From the NCBI RefSeq assembly GCF_003194585.1, contig NZ_QHKZ01000002.1, positions 372,001 through 436,000 of the forward strand: 64,000 nt of DNA. Reading direction: 5' to 3'. The notes below the pieces were generated by a model. It did no database searches, was not told the origin of the DNA, and saw nothing but the letters and a program-made list of their open reading frames with translations. Shown here piece after piece: positions 9,771-17,866 of this stretch (within the stretch, counting starts at the first letter, position 1; every line of letters begins with the position of its first letter). Source of the DNA: Nocardioides daejeonensis (GTDB lineage Bacteria; Actinomycetota; Actinomycetes; Propionibacteriales; Nocardioidaceae). The translations under genes were made by a program, and so were the position numbers.

Positions 9771-11423
9771 TCAGCGCAGGGCGTCGTTGAGCCCGGAGCG
9801 CACGGCCTCGTAGGCGTTCAGCTCGCTCTCGATCGGCTTCACCACGAGGTCGTCGCAGACGGTGCGGATCGCCCGGCGCAGGGAGCGCTCCGCGGAGCGG
9901 GCACGGGAGCGGGCGGCCATGCCGACGACGGCGCGGGCAAGCAAGGCCAGGACAAGCCCCAGACCGACGCCGCCGATCAGCAGCACCAATGGGAGCGGTA
10001 CGCCGAGCACGTCGGCCGGGTCGACCCAGGGGCCGCTGGTTGCGGACGAGAAGGCCCCGACGGCCAGCCAGATCGCGCCGGTGAGGGCCGCCAGGATCAA
10101 CAGCCACTGCAGCAGCCGGACCAGGTGTGCCCACCAGGGCAGGCCACGGGCGCCGAGGTCCACTCCGGCCAGCGCCCGGTCGAGTGCACTCGTGACCTCT
10201 GCGGTGCGAGAGGTGGCGGCGGCCCGGATGCTGGTGCGCCACGGCGGCGTCATGAGGGCGCTGACCTCGTCGGCCAACGAGCGGACCGAGGCATCGATCC
10301 GGGCACCCTGCACCGGAGTCACCTCGGGCACGACGCGACGGCGGCCGCTCAGTGCCGCGCCGGCACCGCCCAGGTCGAGCTGCAGCTTCTTCAACGGGTC
10401 GGGGCGCAGTCGCGAGATCCAGGAGGTGAGGGGCCAGCCGGTCGCACGGCGGGCGCGGACCCGCGTGGAGTCCGCGACCGTCTCGACGATCACCGGCACA
10501 CCGGCGGCGTCGGCGAAGGCATCCTCCAACTCATCGAGCCGCTCCCGCGGCGGAGCCTGCGGACGCCCGGTGCCGGACTCGGCGGCGAGGGCACCGGCGG
10601 CCGCGCGGATGTCGGACTCCAACCGGGTCCTGGTCGCCTTCTTCGATGCGACCCGCGCGGCCAGCTCGTCCTTGAGCTCCTCCATCCCGTCGCCGAAGCG
10701 AGCGCTGATCGCAAGCACCGGAACGTCGGGCAGACCGTCGTTGGCCATCAGGCGGCGTACGTCGGCCAGCATCGCGTCACGCTGCTCGACCGGAACCGTG
10801 TCGATGTGGTTGAGGGCGACCACCATCACCGCGGAGTGGCGAGCCAGCTTGCGCAGGTACCGCTCGTGCAGCGCGGCGTCGGCGTACTTCTGGGGATCGA
10901 CGATCCACAGCAGCACGTCGGCGAGCTTCACCAGCCGGTCGACCTCGAGGTGGTGGGAGAGCTCCGTGGAGTCGTGGTCGGGCAGGTCGAGCAGGACCGT
11001 CCCGTGGAACCGCCGGTCCTCCTTGCCGGTGTCGAGCATGGAGTCGCGGGTGGTCTGGTGGCGGGCCGGGATGCCGAGGAACTCAAGCAGCTCTCCGGCA
11101 CCCTCGTCGCCCCAGACGCAGGCAGTCGCCCACGAGGTGGTCGGGCGTCGTACGCCGACGGCGGAGAGCTCCAGTCCCGTCACCGCGTTGAAGGTCGAGG
11201 ACTTGCCTGAGCCAGTGGCACCGGCGATCGCGATCACGGTGTGCTCGGCGGAGAGGCGCAGCCGCGCATGGGTGCGCTCCACCATCTCCTCAGCGGAGTC
11301 GACCAGGACGTCGTCGAGCCGACCGCGGGCGTTCGCCACCGCGGCCTCGAGTCCGGCGACCCGGGGGCCGAGGTCGGAGCTCCCGGACACCAGCCGCTTG
11401 GCCCCTTCGAGCAACGACGTCAT
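9771..11423 (-). CDS. Dynamin-like/YfjP-type membrane GTPase
   Basis: This 550-residue GTPase has G1 GATGSGKSS (68-76), G3 DLPDHDS and G4 NHID, so nucleotide binding looks intact. The C-terminal third has two membrane helices (about 438-459 and 474-499), followed by an amphipathic basic tail. The layout resembles bacterial dynamin-like and YfjP-family proteins, which work at membranes; paired members act in Streptomyces sporulation septation. A second such GTPase lies 50 bp upstream on the same strand, so a heteromeric pair is likely. The membrane process served here is unknown. Confidence 0.82.
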   Translation of the reverse strand: MTSLLEGAKRLVSGSSDLGPRVAGLEAAVANARGRLDDVLVDSAEEMVERTHARLRLSAEHTVIAIAGATGSGKSSTFNAVTGLELSAVGVRRPTTSWATACVWGDEGAGELLEFLGIPARHQTTRDSMLDTGKEDRRFHGTVLLDLPDHDSTELSHHLEVDRLVKLADVLLWIVDPQKYADAALHERYLRKLARHSAVMVVALNHIDTVPVEQRDAMLADVRRLMANDGLPDVPVLAISARFGDGMEELKDELAARVASKKATRTRLESDIRAAAGALAAESGTGRPQAPPRERLDELEDAFADAAGVPVIVETVADSTRVRARRATGWPLTSWISRLRPDPLKKLQLDLGGAGAALSGRRRVVPEVTPVQGARIDASVRSLADEVSALMTPPWRTSIRAAATSRTAEVTSALDRALAGVDLGARGLPWWAHLVRLLQWLLILAALTGAIWLAVGAFSSATSGPWVDPADVLGVPLPLVLLIGGVGLGLVLALLARAVVGMAARSRARSAERSLRRAIRTVCDDLVVKPIESELNAYEAVRSGLNDALR

Positions 11424-11473
11424 CTTCTCCCTCTGCGATCCAAGTGGCTCTACACCGCAACTCTAGTGGTCAC

Positions 11474-13204
11474 TCAGGCGGAGTGCCCGCCCGAGGCGCG
11501 ATGCTGGTGCGCGAAGCGCTCGTCGGTCACGCGCCGGGCGGCCTGACGGAGCCGTCCCGGGGTCTGCGGGTCGACGCCCAGGCCGCTCACCAGCTGCAGG
11601 AAGCGGCGCTCCTCCGCCGCCATCAGCGCAGCCGTACGGCGGTCCAGGTCCTCGCGGGCACGAGCAGCCAGGGAGCGCACGGCCTGGTCGCCGAAGACCG
11701 CCTCCAGCAGCTTCTGGCCGAGCAGCGCGCTGCCGCCGGCCACCCCCGCCTCGGCCCCGGTCACCCCACCGGTGTGGACGAAGACGACCATCATCACGGC
11801 GACCGCGAGCCCATTGACGCCGAACGCCATGAACCGTGCGGTGCCCCGCTTGTCGGCGCCCTCGCTGCGGACCATCGCGAGCACGTCCTGCTGCCACTCC
11901 CGGATCGCCTGCTCGGACTGCCGCCGGAACTCCCGCGACGCGCGGGCCAGATCGGTCTCGCTCGCCTCGAGCAACGCCTTGCCCTGTGCTGTGGAGCGCC
12001 ACGAGGCGGCAGCCCGCTCGGCCGCACGCTCGGCGTACTCCAGCAGCACCTTCTCCAGCCCGGACTCGACCGCCACCTGCACCCGGTCGGCCTGCTGTGG
12101 CTTGCCCTTGACCGCGTTGACCAGTCGCTCGCGGATCCGACCCACCTGCGTCTCGAGCGAGCGGAGCAGCTCGCCGGTGCCGACGAACTCCTGCCAGCGG
12201 GCCAGCACCTCACCGCGCAGCATGGTGCCGTCGGCGGTCGCCCGGGTCACCTCCTGCGTCGCCTCGGCGTACGCCGCCTCGACGTCCGAGCGCAGGCCTG
12301 CGACCGCGCGCACCTGCTCGTCGGCTGCGTCCGCGACCGTGTAGGCGCGTTCGGAGACGCTGCGGATGGCACCGTGCAGCGTCTGCCGGACGACCGCGTC
12401 GCGTGCCTCGGTGTCGGCTGCCAGCGACTGGAGCCAACCCCTGATGTCAGCCACGTTGACCGGCGGCAGCAGCCCGTTCTCGTCGACCGGGCTCTCGTTG
12501 ACGATGAAGAGCGGCGAGTCCTTCAGCCCCCGGCTGGCGAGCATGCGCGCCAGGTGGGTGGCGACCGGCTCGATCGCCTCCTGCGGGGTGCGGTCGAGCA
12601 CGATCGCGACGGCGGTGCCTCGGTCGGCCGCCTGCTTGAGGAAGTCCCAAGGCACCTGGTCGGCATAGCGGGCCGCCGAGGTGACGAACAGCCACAGGTC
12701 GGCGGCAGCCAGAAGCTGCGCGGCGAGGGTCCGGTTCGCCTCCTCGACGGAGTCGACGTCAGGAGCGTCGAGGATCGCCAGTCCGCGAGGCACGTTGGGC
12801 GAGCCGACCAGCTGCAGTGAGCGCGGGTCGATCGTCGGAACCGTGACCCGGGCCAGATCGGGGAGGATCCGGTCCTGGCCGAACCAGTGCGCCTCGTCGG
12901 GATGGTGCACGAGAACCGGGGACATGGTGGTCGGCCGCAGCAGCCCCGACTGGGTGACCGGCGCACCGACCATCGTGTTGACCAACGTGGACTTGCCGGC
13001 GCCGGTCGAGCCGCCGACGACGGCCAGCATCGGGGCGTCGATCGTGGTGAGCCGCGGGATCATGTAGTCCTCGAGCTGGTCGACCATCTCGACGCGGCTC
13101 TCCCGCTGCTCCTCGACACCGGGCAGGTCCAGCGGCAACGTCGCCTCCTGCAGAGCGCTGTGCAGCTGCACCAGCGAGGTGAGCATCCGATTGGAGTCGG
13201 TCAT
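11474..13204 (-). CDS. Second dynamin-like membrane GTPase, atypical G4
   Basis: The product has 576 residues. Its P-loop is GGSTGAGKST (64-73) and its G3 is DAPDVDS. The expected NKxD guanine motif reads VLDRTP instead, so base specificity may be relaxed or supplied by the partner. Alpha-helical stalk-like sequence fills the middle. A single hydrophobic hairpin (FMAFGVNGLAVAVMMVVFVH, then AGVAGGSALLG) lies near residues 445-490. The start codon overlaps the PrsW stop as ATGA and the partner GTPase follows, giving a three-gene operon. The family call is firm; the role is inferred. Confidence 0.8.
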   Translation of the reverse strand: MTDSNRMLTSLVQLHSALQEATLPLDLPGVEEQRESRVEMVDQLEDYMIPRLTTIDAPMLAVVGGSTGAGKSTLVNTMVGAPVTQSGLLRPTTMSPVLVHHPDEAHWFGQDRILPDLARVTVPTIDPRSLQLVGSPNVPRGLAILDAPDVDSVEEANRTLAAQLLAAADLWLFVTSAARYADQVPWDFLKQAADRGTAVAIVLDRTPQEAIEPVATHLARMLASRGLKDSPLFIVNESPVDENGLLPPVNVADIRGWLQSLAADTEARDAVVRQTLHGAIRSVSERAYTVADAADEQVRAVAGLRSDVEAAYAEATQEVTRATADGTMLRGEVLARWQEFVGTGELLRSLETQVGRIRERLVNAVKGKPQQADRVQVAVESGLEKVLLEYAERAAERAAASWRSTAQGKALLEASETDLARASREFRRQSEQAIREWQQDVLAMVRSEGADKRGTARFMAFGVNGLAVAVMMVVFVHTGGVTGAEAGVAGGSALLGQKLLEAVFGDQAVRSLAARAREDLDRRTAALMAAEERRFLQLVSGLGVDPQTPGRLRQAARRVTDERFAHQHRASGGHSA

Positions 13205-14331
13205 CGGTAGGTGCCTCCTGCAGGCGTGACGGGGAAGGCGATCTGGCGCCGGGCGAGATGCATCCGGTCGACGAAGCGTTGACCGCGTTCCAGGTGCTGC
13301 GGGGGCGCTGTCCCCCGGAGCACCCGGTGATGAAGGTATCCCAGTTCCACCGCGGCCTGCTGGTATTCCCGCATCCAGGCGGCCCCGGCAGCGCCACCGT
13401 GGTCACGCGCAAAGCGCCGCGCGCGGCGGCGGGAGGCGAGATCGACGACGTGCGGGATGTCGGCAGCCGGCATCAGGCCCCGGCGCGCAGCGTCGTCGAG
13501 CGCCTGTGCCAGCAGCACCCGCTCCCGGCTCCGGACCCAGATCGCAAGCACGATCACCAGCACGAAGATCGGGGCCATGACGAGGAAGTAGACACCGAAG
13601 AAGCCGAGCCCCTCGGCCAGCAGGGTGGAGCCGTTCCAGGCGGCGTGCATCAGGACGGCGAGCAGGTAGCCGCCGACCGGCGCCGCGATCTGCACGAAGC
13701 GGCTGCGGCTGGAGATGGCCAGGCCCACCCCGATGCCCGTGAAGGCCGTGAAGAAGGGGTGCGCGAAGGGACTGGCCAGGCATCGGACGACGAAGGTGAC
13801 CCCGAGCCCCGCGAGCCCTCCGGGGTCCTGGCCGGGCGTGCCGTCGTACGCCGCGGCGAGGTAGAGGATGTTCTCGGTGAAGGCGAAGCCGATCCCGACC
13901 ATGCCCGCGTAGACGATGCCGTCGAGGACGCCGTCCAGCTCGTTTCGGCGCCACACGAGCAGCAGGAGCAGGAAGAGTCCCTTGGTCGCCTCCTCGCTGA
14001 TCGGGGCGACCACGGCGAGCGCCTGACTCTCGGTGAAGCCGACCACGAAACCACCGATGCCCTGCACCAGCAGTGCGACGAGAGTGGCTACGAACGCGCC
14101 CCAGGCGAGACCGGCGGCGAGGAGCGTGCGCGGCTCCGGCTCGTAGCGGTCGAGCCAGAGATAGCTGGCCAGGACCGGGCCGACCGGAACGAAGGCGAGC
14201 ACCGCCGCGATGACCAGGCTCCGGGGCTCCCCCGACAGGGCCAGGACCACCGCGATCGGGATCGCCGCCAGCGCCGCGATCACGGAGACCACGACCGTGA
14301 AGACGACGCTCTCGGATCGGCGGGGTGGCAT
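13201..14331 (-). CDS. PrsW-family intramembrane metalloprotease
   Basis: This multi-pass membrane protein has about eight hydrophobic helices. It carries the PrsW signatures: SEEATKG with paired Glu (113-114), FAFTENILY, the HPFFTAF histidine and HAAWNGS. PrsW cleaves an anti-sigma factor within the membrane in Bacillus; actinobacterial substrates are mostly unknown. The C-terminal 80 residues are cytosolic and basic. The start ATG at 14331 precedes the first helix directly; a longer frame upstream only adds sequence opposite the M24 gene. It overlaps the downstream dynamin-like gene as ATGA, which couples the two. Confidence 0.88.
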   Translation of the reverse strand: MPPRRSESVVFTVVVSVIAALAAIPIAVVLALSGEPRSLVIAAVLAFVPVGPVLASYLWLDRYEPEPRTLLAAGLAWGAFVATLVALLVQGIGGFVVGFTESQALAVVAPISEEATKGLFLLLLLVWRRNELDGVLDGIVYAGMVGIGFAFTENILYLAAAYDGTPGQDPGGLAGLGVTFVVRCLASPFAHPFFTAFTGIGVGLAISSRSRFVQIAAPVGGYLLAVLMHAAWNGSTLLAEGLGFFGVYFLVMAPIFVLVIVLAIWVRSRERVLLAQALDDAARRGLMPAADIPHVVDLASRRRARRFARDHGGAAGAAWMREYQQAAVELGYLHHRVLRGTAPPQHLERGQRFVDRMHLARRQIAFPVTPAGGTYR

Positions 14332-14380
14332 GGGTCGAAGGGTATCGGTCACCTCGGCCTGTCCACGTATGGTGGGGAGC

Positions 14381-15820
14381 GTGAGCGAGACGCAGGACAC
14401 CCAGTCGACACCCGCGACCCCCACGGTCAAGACCGAGACGCACGACCCCGCCGTACCCGAGGCGTGGTCGGCGTTCATGCGCCAGGGATGGGCCGACCGC
14501 GACGGGGCCCTGCCCCAGAGCCCGGTTGCCGCCCCCGCGGCCCGTCGGCGCTCCGCGCTGGCCGAGGCCCTCCCCGGCGAGAGGCTGGTGCTTCCGGGCG
14601 GCGGCTACAAGGTGCGCGCCTACGACACCAACTACCGCTTCCGTGCCGACACTGCGCACGCCTACTTCTCCGGCAACCAGACCTCCGACGCGGTGCTCGT
14701 CGTGGAGCCGAGCGGCGAGTCGGTGCTCTACGCACGGCCGCGCTCGGGGCGCGACACCGACGAGTTCTTCCGAGACCGCGAGTACGGCGCCCTGTGGGCG
14801 GGCGAGCGTCCTTCGCTCCTCGAGCTCTCCAGCTCGCTGGGCCTCGAATGCCGCCACATCGACGAGCTCCCCGACCGACTGGCCGGCAGCGGCAAGACCC
14901 GGGTGCTGCGCGACGTCGATCCGCGCATCGACGCAGCAGTGCCCGCCGATGACGAACGCGATCGGGAGCTGGCTCGCATCGCCTCCGAGCTACGGCTCGT
15001 GAAGGACGACTGGGAGCTCGGTGAACTCGCCGCGGCGTGCGACGCGACCACACTCGGCTTCGAGGACTCGGTGCGTGACTGGGCCAATGTGCTCACGTAC
15101 GGAGAGAGGTGGATCGAGGGCACCTTCTTCCGCCGTGCGCGGGCGATGGGCAACGACATCGGCTACGACTCGATCGTGGGCGGCGGATCGCACGCCACCA
15201 CCTTGCACTGGATCGACAACACCGGCCCGATCACGCCGGGTCAGCTGGTGCTGCTCGACATGGGCGTCGAGGGTCACCACCTCTACACCGCCGACGTCAC
15301 CCGCACCCTGCCGGTCGACGGCACCTTCACCCCGCTGCAGCGCGACCTCTACACGCTGGTGTTCCAGGCTCAGGAGGCCGGCATCGCCGCGGTCCGTCCG
15401 GGCGCGCCCTTCCTCGCCGCCCACCACGCGGCGATGGAGGTGCTCGCGCACGGGCTCGGAGACCTCGGCCTGCTCCCGGTCTCCGTCGAGGAGGCACTCG
15501 ACCCCTCGTCCAAGGTGTACTCGCGGTGGACCCTGCACGGCACCAGCCACATGCTCGGCATGGACGTCCACGACTGCGGCGCAGCGGCCCCCGAGGCCTA
15601 CACGCAGGCGCAGCTGGCGCCCGGCATGGTGCTCACGGTCGAGCCGGGCCTCTACTTCCAGGCCGACGACCTGCTCGTGCCGGAGGAGCTGCGCGGCATC
15701 GGCATCCGGATCGAGGACGACATCGTCGTGACCGACGACGGCAACCGGAACCTCTCCGAGGCGCTCCCGCGCAGCCCGGAGGCCGTCGAGACCTGGATGG
15801 CGGAGCTCAGCGGTCGCTGA
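14381..15820 (+). CDS. Xaa-Pro aminopeptidase (M24 family)
   Basis: This is a metallopeptidase that removes an N-terminal residue before proline. Residues 1-200 form the AMP_N-type domain. The creatinase-like catalytic domain holds the five metal ligands: two Asp in LLDMGVEGHHLYTADVT, His in GTSHMLGMDVHD, Glu in LTVEPGLYF and Glu in IRIEDDIVV. The length of 479 residues is normal. The GTG at 14381 starts the protein just past the divergent PrsW promoter; further upstream the frame lies opposite prsW. Confidence 0.93.
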   Translation: MSETQDTQSTPATPTVKTETHDPAVPEAWSAFMRQGWADRDGALPQSPVAAPAARRRSALAEALPGERLVLPGGGYKVRAYDTNYRFRADTAHAYFSGNQTSDAVLVVEPSGESVLYARPRSGRDTDEFFRDREYGALWAGERPSLLELSSSLGLECRHIDELPDRLAGSGKTRVLRDVDPRIDAAVPADDERDRELARIASELRLVKDDWELGELAAACDATTLGFEDSVRDWANVLTYGERWIEGTFFRRARAMGNDIGYDSIVGGGSHATTLHWIDNTGPITPGQLVLLDMGVEGHHLYTADVTRTLPVDGTFTPLQRDLYTLVFQAQEAGIAAVRPGAPFLAAHHAAMEVLAHGLGDLGLLPVSVEEALDPSSKVYSRWTLHGTSHMLGMDVHDCGAAAPEAYTQAQLAPGMVLTVEPGLYFQADDLLVPEELRGIGIRIEDDIVVTDDGNRNLSEALPRSPEAVETWMAELSGR

Positions 15821-15847
15821 GCCCCGCCGGGGGTCCTGTCCGGGTGC

Positions 15848-16345
15848 TCAGCCCTGGGCACCCATCGCGCGCCAGTAGTCGTTGAGCGCGCCGTTGACCT
15901 TCACGAACCACACGATGGGGCCGACGATGATGATCGCTCCCGGGAAGTACCAGAGGCCGGTGAGCGCGGTGACCGGCGGCTGCTGGCCCTGACGCTTGTA
16001 GAGCTCGGCGATCTCGTTGGGCGTGAGGAAGCCCATCACCGGGCTGACGAAGAAGGCCAGCAGCAGGGCGATGCCGCCGCCCACGCCGTCGCCGGAGTGC
16101 CGCTTCATCTCCTCGTGCACCAGGTACCAGTACACGAGGCCGTAGATGCCCAGGGTCACGATGAACAACAGGATCGACACGCCCGTACCGCGCACCTTCC
16201 CGAGCTCGCCGGTCCCCATCGGCCGGTACGGCGTCTGCGGCATGTTCGGATCCACCGGGTAGGCACCCATCGGCGGCTGGCCGCCCTGCCATGAGTTGCC
16301 CTGATCGGAGGGCTGCCACTGGGGCGGCTGGTTGGGGTCGGTCAT
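15848..16345 (-). CDS. DUF4234-type small membrane protein
   Basis: The first 55 residues of this 165-residue protein are rich in Gln, Pro and Gly (TDPNQPPQWQPSDQG). The region KVRGTGVSILLFIVTLGIYGLVYWYLVHEEMK is characteristic of DUF4234. Further hydrophobic stretches lie near residues 90-110 and 130-150, with the tail NGALNDYWRAMGAQG. The function is unknown. The ATG at 16345 is preceded by a GGAAGG-like ribosome site. The gene is convergent to the M24 peptidase. Confidence 0.75.
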   Translation of the reverse strand: MTDPNQPPQWQPSDQGNSWQGGQPPMGAYPVDPNMPQTPYRPMGTGELGKVRGTGVSILLFIVTLGIYGLVYWYLVHEEMKRHSGDGVGGGIALLLAFFVSPVMGFLTPNEIAELYKRQGQQPPVTALTGLWYFPGAIIIVGPIVWFVKVNGALNDYWRAMGAQG

Positions 16346-16446
16346 GAATCGGCCTTCCTCTGCTGGACGGTCACCGCGCAACGGTCATCCCGCGGTGTTG
16401 CTGGGTACAGCCTTGCTCATCTCGACGATGGATCACACTATTTGGC

Positions 16447-16851
16447 GTGCAGTTCACCGAACACGAGATGACCGTAGGCGTGGATGCCGTGGCCCGCGAG
16501 CTGTTCCTGGCGCGCAAGCTGCCGTGGCGGCGTACCAAGGGGGAGGCGGCGTGGCACGACCTGCCGCCGTTCACGAAGTACCAGCATCGCTCGGCGGCGG
16601 GCGAGATGATCCTGCCGACCCTCACCGCGCTTCCCGAGCGCCCTTCGCCCGGCGCACGGCCCGACTTCTCCCTGGACGAGCTGACGACGGCGGCAGAGGA
16701 GGGAGCCCGGGCCCTCGCCGACCACCGGGCCGCGGGCAGCTGGGAGGCGACGAGCGCGAAGAGGCGCAGCCGCCTGATCCGAGTGACCGCGATGCTCACG
16801 CAACATGCGCTCGACGCGATGCCTCCGCGTCCCGCCGACGACGGCGCCTAG
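16447..16851 (+). CDS. Uncharacterised actinobacterial protein
   Basis: The product is a soluble 134-residue protein that I do not recognise. It begins with GTG (MQFTEHEMTVGVDAVARELF) and has a polar centre containing PWRRTKGEAAWHDLPPF. The C-terminal half is mainly helical and basic (SAKRRSRLIRVTAMLTQH). No signal peptide or membrane helix is visible. Codon use resembles its neighbours, which supports a real gene. It stands alone between a divergent DUF4234 gene and a small membrane gene. Confidence 0.6.
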   Translation: MQFTEHEMTVGVDAVARELFLARKLPWRRTKGEAAWHDLPPFTKYQHRSAAGEMILPTLTALPERPSPGARPDFSLDELTTAAEEGARALADHRAAGSWEATSAKRRSRLIRVTAMLTQHALDAMPPRPADDGA

Positions 16852-16912
16852 ACAGCGCTCGGGCAGCCCGAGCGCGGACACTGCCTGGGCACGTCCACGT
16901 ACCGTGAGACAC

Positions 16913-17137
16913 ATGACCGACGAGCGTGCGGACGACCGGGGCTCAGCCGACGACGAGTCGGCCCCAGACTCGAGCAGCCCCGCCCAGGGGATGGCCTCGG
17001 GCACCGGGCTGGCGATCGGAATTGCCCTGGGCGCGGGGATCGGCCAGGCGATGGGCAACCTGACGCTCGGCATCGGCCTGGGCCTCGCCATCGGGCTGGG
17101 CCTCGGAAGCGTCGTCGACCTGCGGCGGAAGAAATAG
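16913..17137 (+). CDS. Small Gly/Leu-rich membrane protein
   Basis: This 74-residue protein has an acidic 25-residue N-terminus (MTDERADDRGSADDESA). Two glycine-zipper-like hydrophobic segments follow (GTGLAIGIALGAGIGQAMG and LGIGLGLAIGLGLGS), and a basic RRKK end. The repeated GxGLxIG pattern suggests tightly packed helices or oligomers. The function is unknown. It is followed closely by the tRNA-Arg gene on the other strand. Confidence 0.65.
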   Translation: MTDERADDRGSADDESAPDSSSPAQGMASGTGLAIGIALGAGIGQAMGNLTLGIGLGLAIGLGLGSVVDLRRKK

Positions 17138-17171
17138 CTCCTCCTGCCTCGTGCCGAGACAGGAGGACTGG

Positions 17172-17245
17172 CGCCCCCGGCAGGATTCGAACCTGCGACC
17201 GGTGGATTAGAAGGCCACTGCTCTATCCAGCTGAGCTACGGAGGC
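17172..17245 (-). tRNA. tRNA-Arg (anticodon TCT)
   Basis: Read on the minus strand, the acceptor GCCTCCG pairs with CGGGGGC. The D-arm TAGCTCAGCTGGATAGAGC, the anticodon loop CTTCTAA and the T-arm GCAGGTTCGAATCCTGC are all present. The discriminator is G and CCA is not encoded. The anticodon stem has one mismatch next to the loop. Confidence 0.95.
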
Positions 17246-17299
17246 AGGAGCTCGGTCGATACTCGGCGCGGAGTCTACCGGTGAGGCCCGGCGTACCGT

Positions 17300-17866
17300 T
17301 CAGCCGACCTTGCCGATCACCTTGGCCGGGTTCCCGACCGCGAGTACGCCGTCAGGCAGGTCATCGATCACGACGGAGCCGGCGCCCACCACCGTGTCGC
17401 TGCCGATCCGCACGCCGGGGTTGACGATGACGCCCGCGCCGAGGGAGACGTTGTCGCCGATGGTCACCGGCGAGGCAGCCGCCCACTTGTCGCGCCGCGG
17501 CGCGGCCTGGACCGGAAGGGTGAGGGTGAGCAGCTGCACGCCCGCACCGATCTGCACGTCGTCGCCGATGATCACCTCGGCGTGGTCCTGCACCACCAGC
17601 CCGGGCCCGACGACACAGCGCGCGCCCAGCCGGGTGCGGATGCCGAACTCCACGGTGAGCGGCGGCCGGACATCGGTCCGCGCACCGACCGAGGCGAGGA
17701 GGTCGGCGAGCCGCGCGGGGCGCTCCGTCGGCTCGGCGTCGTTGAATGCCCGGCACTTCCTCTCGCCCGCATCCCGCTCGGCGCGCAGACCCGGGTTGTC
17801 GTGCCGGAAGGGTTGTCCCTCGGTCATCCGCTGACGGGTGGTGAGCAGCTGCAGATCGACGTTCAC
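17300..17866 (-). CDS. Maltose/galactoside O-acetyltransferase-like protein lacking catalytic His
   Basis: The left-handed beta-helix hexapeptide repeats are clear (VIIGDDVQIGAGVQLL, PVTIGDNVSLGAGVIVN), with the NPAKVIGKVG end typical of Maa/LacA enzymes. An N-terminal Maa-type helix precedes them (LRAERDAGERKCRAFND). Maa and LacA place the catalytic His in a His-Pro pair before the trimer loop; here that pair reads Leu117-Pro118 (LTLTLPVQ). Catalysis by the usual mechanism therefore looks doubtful. The GTG at 17866 overlaps the adenosine deaminase stop as GTGA, so the two are translated together. Confidence 0.82.
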   Translation of the reverse strand: MNVDLQLLTTRQRMTEGQPFRHDNPGLRAERDAGERKCRAFNDAEPTERPARLADLLASVGARTDVRPPLTVEFGIRTRLGARCVVGPGLVVQDHAEVIIGDDVQIGAGVQLLTLTLPVQAAPRRDKWAAASPVTIGDNVSLGAGVIVNPGVRIGSDTVVGAGSVVIDDLPDGVLAVGNPAKVIGKVG

